Source: Planctomycetota bacterium (GTDB lineage: Bacteria; Planctomycetota; UBA1135; GCA-002686595). From it: 36,477 nucleotides of DNA. The notes under the pieces are model-generated. The model had not been told where the DNA came from. It ran no database searches and was given only the letters and a program-made list of their open reading frames with translations. Location of the stretch: positions 1 through 36,477 of the forward strand of contig DRLC01000068.1 in NCBI GenBank assembly GCA_011053145.1, read 5' to 3'. The number at the start of each line of letters is the position of its first letter. Position 1 is the first letter of the stretch. The translations under genes were made by a program, and so were the position numbers. This document shows positions 33,328 through 36,477 of the stretch, one piece after another.

Positions 33328-34998
33328 TCAGCGGGAGGGGGTCGTGCGCTCCCCACGCCAGGCCTGGCGCGCGTGGAGTTCGGCGCGGGCCTCGGCGAGC
33401 TCGCGGTCGCGGCGTTCGCCGTCCCAGGTCAAGAGGCGCGCCATTTCGTCCGCGATGCGTTCGGCACTGGAGAGGGCGGTCTCCAGGGGTTCGAATCCCG
33501 CGTCGGTCCTTCGGAAGAGGACGTCGCGAAGCCCGAGGGCATCCTCGTGCTCGATCGCCCAGCGCACCTCGCCGAGGCGGGTGGCGGGATCGAGACGCTC
33601 CATGCCCCGCGGGGTGTCGGAAACGAGCCTGCCCACCGCCCCGCGCAGGGACCCATACCGCCGCTCCCAAACCTCGGTGATCCCGTCCTCTTCCAGATCC
33701 CAGCCCGCGGGAAGCCCGGCGGTCGTGAGATGGGACCAGAGGGGGCGGATCGAGCGCTCGCCGAGGGCGCCGACGAGTCGCAGGTCGCGCGTCGGGGAGT
33801 GGCGGGTCCGGTCGCCCCGTCCGAGATCCTGGGCGAGGCGCGCGCCGACCTCCTCCGCCATGGCCCGGTAGGCCGTGAGCTTTCCACCCGCGATCGTGAG
33901 GAAAGGCCCTTCGAGGGCGATGCGTTCCTCCCGCGAGCGGGCCGAGGGGTCGCGTTTGTTCGCCGCCAGCAGCGGGCGCAGCCCGGCCCAGGTCGCGACC
34001 ACATCCGACCGCGTGAGGGCGGCATCGGGGACGAGAGCGTTCGCCGAGTCGAGCAGGTAGCCGACCTCCGCGGCCGTCGCGCGCGGGGGCTGGGCCGGAT
34101 CGGCGTCGATGTCGGTCGTGCCGATCACCGTGTAGCGTGGCCAGGGGATCAGGAACAGCACGCGTCCGTCGACGGCGGAGTGCAAGATCACCGCGCCGTC
34201 CGTCGGGAGGCGCTCGCGCGGCACCGTGATGTGGGAGCCGCGCGTCGGCTGGATCCAGGTCGAGCCTGTGAGCCCGCACATGCCGCGCAGGGCATCGGTT
34301 CCGGGACCCCCTGCGAGGACGATGCGGCGCGCTCGTGCCGAGAACTCGCGTCCCTCGATGCGGTCGATGAGGCGGACCTCGGTCTCCTCCGATCCACGTT
34401 CGACACCGACGGCTTCGGTCCAAGAGAGGGCGACGGCGCCGCGCTGCATCGCAGTGCGCACGACCGCGAGTGTTAGCCGGGCGTCGTCGGTCGCTCCATC
34501 GAGGTAGCTGCCCCCGCCGACGAGTCCTTCTCCGCGCACGCCGGGAATCGCACGGCGCACCGCGGCCGGGTCCAGGGACCGGGGCCATCCGAGAATGCGC
34601 GGGATCGAGACGGCGGTGTAGAGCAGGAGCCCGGCGCGCAGCTTCCATTTCGGGACCGGGCTCGTCTCGTGGATCGGGAAGGTGAAACGCTCGGGCCAGA
34701 CGAGTCCGGCCGCGTTCTCGAGGAGTAGGGCGCGCTCGAGGCACGAGGTGCGCACGAGGTGGAACTCGAACTGTTCGAGGTAGCGGAGGCCCCCGTGGAC
34801 GAGCCGAGACGACGCGCTCGACGTGGCCGACGCCCAGTCCCCCCGTTCGATCAAGGCGACCTCGAGGCCGCGGGCGACGAGATCGAGTGCGATCCCGGCC
34901 CCGGTGATCCCTCCGCCCAGGACCAGTGCGTCGAACGTCTGCTCCTCGAGCTTGGAAAAACGTTCCGTTCGCGGCGGATTGGGTTTGGGCTTCGGCAT
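33328..34998 (-). CDS. glpD: FAD-dependent glycerol-3-phosphate dehydrogenase
   Basis: Oxidises sn-glycerol 3-phosphate to dihydroxyacetone phosphate at the inner membrane, passing electrons to quinone. It has 556 residues, within the usual range (E. coli GlpD, 501), with some C-terminal extension. FAD motif: DALVLGGGITGAGIALDLVA (GGGITG at 28-33). Family signatures: ASATSSASSRLVHGGLRYLE and PTRGSHITVP, then LIPWPRYTVIGTTDIDAD, and FLTIAGGKLTAYRAMAEE. The C-terminal GlpD domain (GSLRGAVGRL, WAIEHEDALGLRDVLFRRT) is complete. A GAGG Shine-Dalgarno lies 5 bases before the ATG. It is followed after 125 bases by the sigma-fusion gene; no glycerol kinase or facilitator is in view. Confidence 0.93.
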   Translation of the reverse strand: MPKPKPNPPRTERFSKLEEQTFDALVLGGGITGAGIALDLVARGLEVALIERGDWASATSSASSRLVHGGLRYLEQFEFHLVRTSCLERALLLENAAGLVWPERFTFPIHETSPVPKWKLRAGLLLYTAVSIPRILGWPRSLDPAAVRRAIPGVRGEGLVGGGSYLDGATDDARLTLAVVRTAMQRGAVALSWTEAVGVERGSEETEVRLIDRIEGREFSARARRIVLAGGPGTDALRGMCGLTGSTWIQPTRGSHITVPRERLPTDGAVILHSAVDGRVLFLIPWPRYTVIGTTDIDADPAQPPRATAAEVGYLLDSANALVPDAALTRSDVVATWAGLRPLLAANKRDPSARSREERIALEGPFLTIAGGKLTAYRAMAEEVGARLAQDLGRGDRTRHSPTRDLRLVGALGERSIRPLWSHLTTAGLPAGWDLEEDGITEVWERRYGSLRGAVGRLVSDTPRGMERLDPATRLGEVRWAIEHEDALGLRDVLFRRTDAGFEPLETALSSAERIADEMARLLTWDGERRDRELAEARAELHARQAWRGERTTPSR

Positions 34999-35105
34999 AT
35001 CGTCCTCGGGCTCGGTTGCATGGTAGGTTTCGGTACGTCCCCTTCCACGGGGGCGGACGAACGCTTCTTGCGAGCGACCTCTCTCCCGACTTCCAGACCA
35101 CCGTC

Positions 35106-35762
35106 ATGCGCTCTCGTATTCCGATCCTTCTCCTCGGCGCCGTACTCAGCTCCTGCTCGGTCGGCCGCTTCCACGCTCGGCAGGAGGTGAACTGGTTCCG
35201 GAGCGGCTTCTATGGGGGTGCGATGGCTGGAGTGGCCAGCACGGGCGACTCCAGCGCCGACTTGGACCGTGCTCTTGCGAAGCGGGGCTACTCCACCGAT
35301 TCGAGCCTCGACGACTCCGATTCCGCCTACAACATCTACGGCGGGTACCGCTTCGAGAGTTCCTTCGCGGTCGAACTCGGCTACGTGAACCTCGGGCAGA
35401 CGAGTTCGACGATCAACGCGACTCCCCCCGACCTGAACCTCTTCCTCGACGATGTGGCCGACGTGCACCCCGTCCTCGGACGCGGATTCCAGCTCTGCGG
35501 CCGTTGGTTCGCCGTCGACCGCGAGCGCGTGAACCTCTCCGTCAGCGCCGGCTTCTGGGTCTGGAACGCGGACATCGACGCCCAGGCCGGCACCGGCGAG
35601 GTCAGCCGCAGCGACCGCAGCGGCATCGATCCGACGATCGGCGTCGCGGCCACTTTGGGCCTCACCGACCGCCTCGACCTCCGCGCGGCCTGGGACCGCT
35701 ACTACCTCGACGGCGATTCCGCCGACGCCTTCTGGCTCGGCGTTCAGTGGGGCGTGCTGTAG
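35106..35762 (+). CDS. Small outer-membrane beta-barrel-like protein with lipoprotein signal
   Basis: A 218-residue exported protein. The signal MRSRIPILLLGAVLSSCSVG ends in a lipobox-like SSC (C17). The mature part alternates polar and hydrophobic residues in strands typical of 8-stranded barrels of the OmpA N-terminal/Opacity type: YNIYGGYRFESSFAVELGYV, RVNLSVSAGFWVWNADIDAQ, IGVAATLGLTDRLDLRAAWD, and an end ...FWLGVQWGVL, although the last residue is Leu and not the classic Phe. A barrel with a lipid anchor is unusual; C17 might instead be part of a Sec signal. The gene is divergent from glpD (107-base gap). No Shine-Dalgarno is seen. Confidence 0.7.
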   Translation: MRSRIPILLLGAVLSSCSVGRFHARQEVNWFRSGFYGGAMAGVASTGDSSADLDRALAKRGYSTDSSLDDSDSAYNIYGGYRFESSFAVELGYVNLGQTSSTINATPPDLNLFLDDVADVHPVLGRGFQLCGRWFAVDRERVNLSVSAGFWVWNADIDAQAGTGEVSRSDRSGIDPTIGVAATLGLTDRLDLRAAWDRYYLDGDSADAFWLGVQWGVL

Positions 35763-35765
35763 ACG

Positions 35766-35836
35766 GCCCCTCGAAACGGGGCACTGAACCCAGGCATCAC
35801 CCAAGGTCGATCCGCAAAGCCGCCGGTCGAACCGGG
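35766..35836. terminator. Two small hairpins between convergent genes
   Basis: In the 82-base gap between the barrel gene and the convergent helicase gene, GCCCC (35766-35770) pairs with GGGGC (35778-35782), and CCGGT (35824-35828) with ACCGG (35832-35836). They begin just after the barrel stop, where a terminator is expected. Stems are only 5 bp and there is no clear T-tract, so this is a weak call. Confidence 0.25.
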
Positions 35837-35844
35837 CGGGTCCT

Positions 35845-36477
35845 TCAGAAAGGGGCCCGTTCCGGTGGAATCTCGAGCACCGGGCTCGAGCGCCCGAGTG
35901 TTCGCGGAGCGTTTTCGCTCGCATCGTCCACGGGGGTCCACCCTCGGAAGGGGCGATCAAGTCCACGGCGGCGGACATCGGCGCCCATGGACATGTGGGC
36001 GATCGCCGCGGAGATGCAGCGGTCCGTGTCGCCGATCACGAGATCGCTGCAACGCTCCGCGTTCTCGCCATCCGCTTCGAAGACGCTTCTCACCGGGAGT
36101 TCGCGCAGGAAGGCGCGGTGGCGCGGGTCGATGATCCGCTTGTCGAGCACGAAGACGCAGCCGCGGTCGCTCTCGCGCCGCATCAGCCGTCCGAATCCCT
36201 GGCGGAACTTCGCGAGGGCTCGTGGCATGTAGATCTCGCGCCGCTGGCCGGATGTCCCGAGGGCGGCGCACTGCGCACGGTGGTAGGGGTCGGGTACGCC
36301 GTATGGCAGGCGCACGAGCACGACGTATTCGAGCGTTGCACCCGGGAAGTCCGTCCCGTACCAGAAGGTGTCGAGGCCGAACAGGATCGAGTCGGTCTGC
36401 GAACGAAAGAGTTCGGCCAGCTCCTCCTTCGAGTTGCCGCGCATGCGCTGGTACCAGAACGGGAGCGAGCGGGCGGC
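35845..36477 (-). CDS. DinG-like ATP-dependent helicase, C-terminal part (5' end outside window)
   Basis: The last 210 residues of a superfamily 2 helicase of the DinG/XPD type; the frame stays open to the window end, so the Met at 36444 is internal. Seen are helicase motifs V and VI of the HELICc2 domain: LFGLDTFWYGTDFPGATLEY with LVRLPYGVPDPYHRA (DinG pattern SFWEGVDxPG...RLPFxxPxDP), and ALAKFRQGFGRLMRRESDRG followed by VFVLDKRI with the arginine finger. The nucleotide-binding half and the iron-sulfur or exonuclease parts are out of view, so the exact subfamily is uncertain. The final 60 residues are an unfamiliar tail. Confidence 0.82.
   Translation of the reverse strand, partial: AARSLPFWYQRMRGNSKEELAELFRSQTDSILFGLDTFWYGTDFPGATLEYVVLVRLPYGVPDPYHRAQCAALGTSGQRREIYMPRALAKFRQGFGRLMRRESDRGCVFVLDKRIIDPRHRAFLRELPVRSVFEADGENAERCSDLVIGDTDRCISAAIAHMSMGADVRRRGLDRPFRGWTPVDDASENAPRTLGRSSPVLEIPPERAPF

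Noticed and set aside
33489-33500. GGTTCGAATCC, resembling a tRNA T-loop
   Set aside because: The flanks do not form a 5-bp T-stem, acceptor stem or cloverleaf, and the stretch codes for part of GlpD on the minus strand.
30185-35107. A single 1640-residue minus-strand reading frame
   Set aside because: The part upstream of 33202 is antisense to nothing useful and overlaps glpD in another frame; it is Arg/Pro-rich as GC-driven open frames are. The sigma factor starts at the ATG with a ribosome-binding site at 33202.

Overview
The window is about 36.5 kb of GC-rich bacterial DNA, densely coding, with no rRNA, tRNA, IS element, phage or CRISPR array that I can see. The gene content suggests a Gram-negative aerobic chemoheterotroph, most likely a deep-branching Planctomycetota lineage. 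That is inference from several traits together: two exported sulfatases, a Tat-exported Gfo/Idh/MocA oxidoreductase, an FG-GAP beta-propeller protein, many lipoproteins, an exosortase-type glycosyltransferase and an ECF sigma factor fused to a huge extracytoplasmic region. No marker gene in the window fixes the phylum.

Layout. 1-6035 (+) is the distal end of a complex I operon, nuoJ (5' cut off)-K-L-M-N, followed by a diiron ferritin/desaturase-like gene (6055-6780). 6798-8257 (-) is a translationally coupled pair: an MCP-tip-like soluble signalling protein and an ODP-type diiron metallo-beta-lactamase-fold protein, a likely oxygen or iron sensing module. 8447-9127 (-) is a methyltransferase with a strong hairpin after it. 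9226-15264 (-) is a close-packed five-gene operon: Tat Gfo/Idh/MocA oxidoreductase, arylsulfatase, sulfatase-like lipoprotein, MORN-repeat lipoprotein and stp1-type glycosyltransferase, probably for processing sulfated or otherwise modified glycans. 15531-18027 (+) holds NADP-type glutamate dehydrogenase, a selenoprotein of the ArsC/thioredoxin fold whose UGA codon splits the reading frame, and a CBS-pair protein.

18038-21083 has two divergent exported proteins, a metzincin-like lipoprotein protease (-) and an FG-GAP propeller (+). 21114-24427 (-) holds a FadE-type acyl-CoA dehydrogenase and a DUF2238/YjdF membrane protein. 24510-30181 (+) holds a two-TM HAMP-like protein, a NatAB-like ABC exporter pair, a HI0933/BaiN-type flavoprotein and an O-antigen-ligase/Wzy-like membrane protein. 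30185-34998 (-) holds glpD and, downstream of it, a 1005-residue protein joining an ECF sigma factor, one transmembrane helix and repeated carboxypeptidase-regulatory-like domains. A small lipoprotein/outer-membrane barrel protein (+) and the C-terminal end of a DinG-like helicase (-) close the window.

The strongest novelty is the UGA-containing gene at 16915-17265: the UGA sits at the first position of a CxxC motif (UTSC), with a bulged hairpin just downstream whose geometry resembles a bacterial SECIS. Next are the membrane-tethered sigma-factor fusion and the MCP-like/ODP pair with no chemotaxis genes in view.
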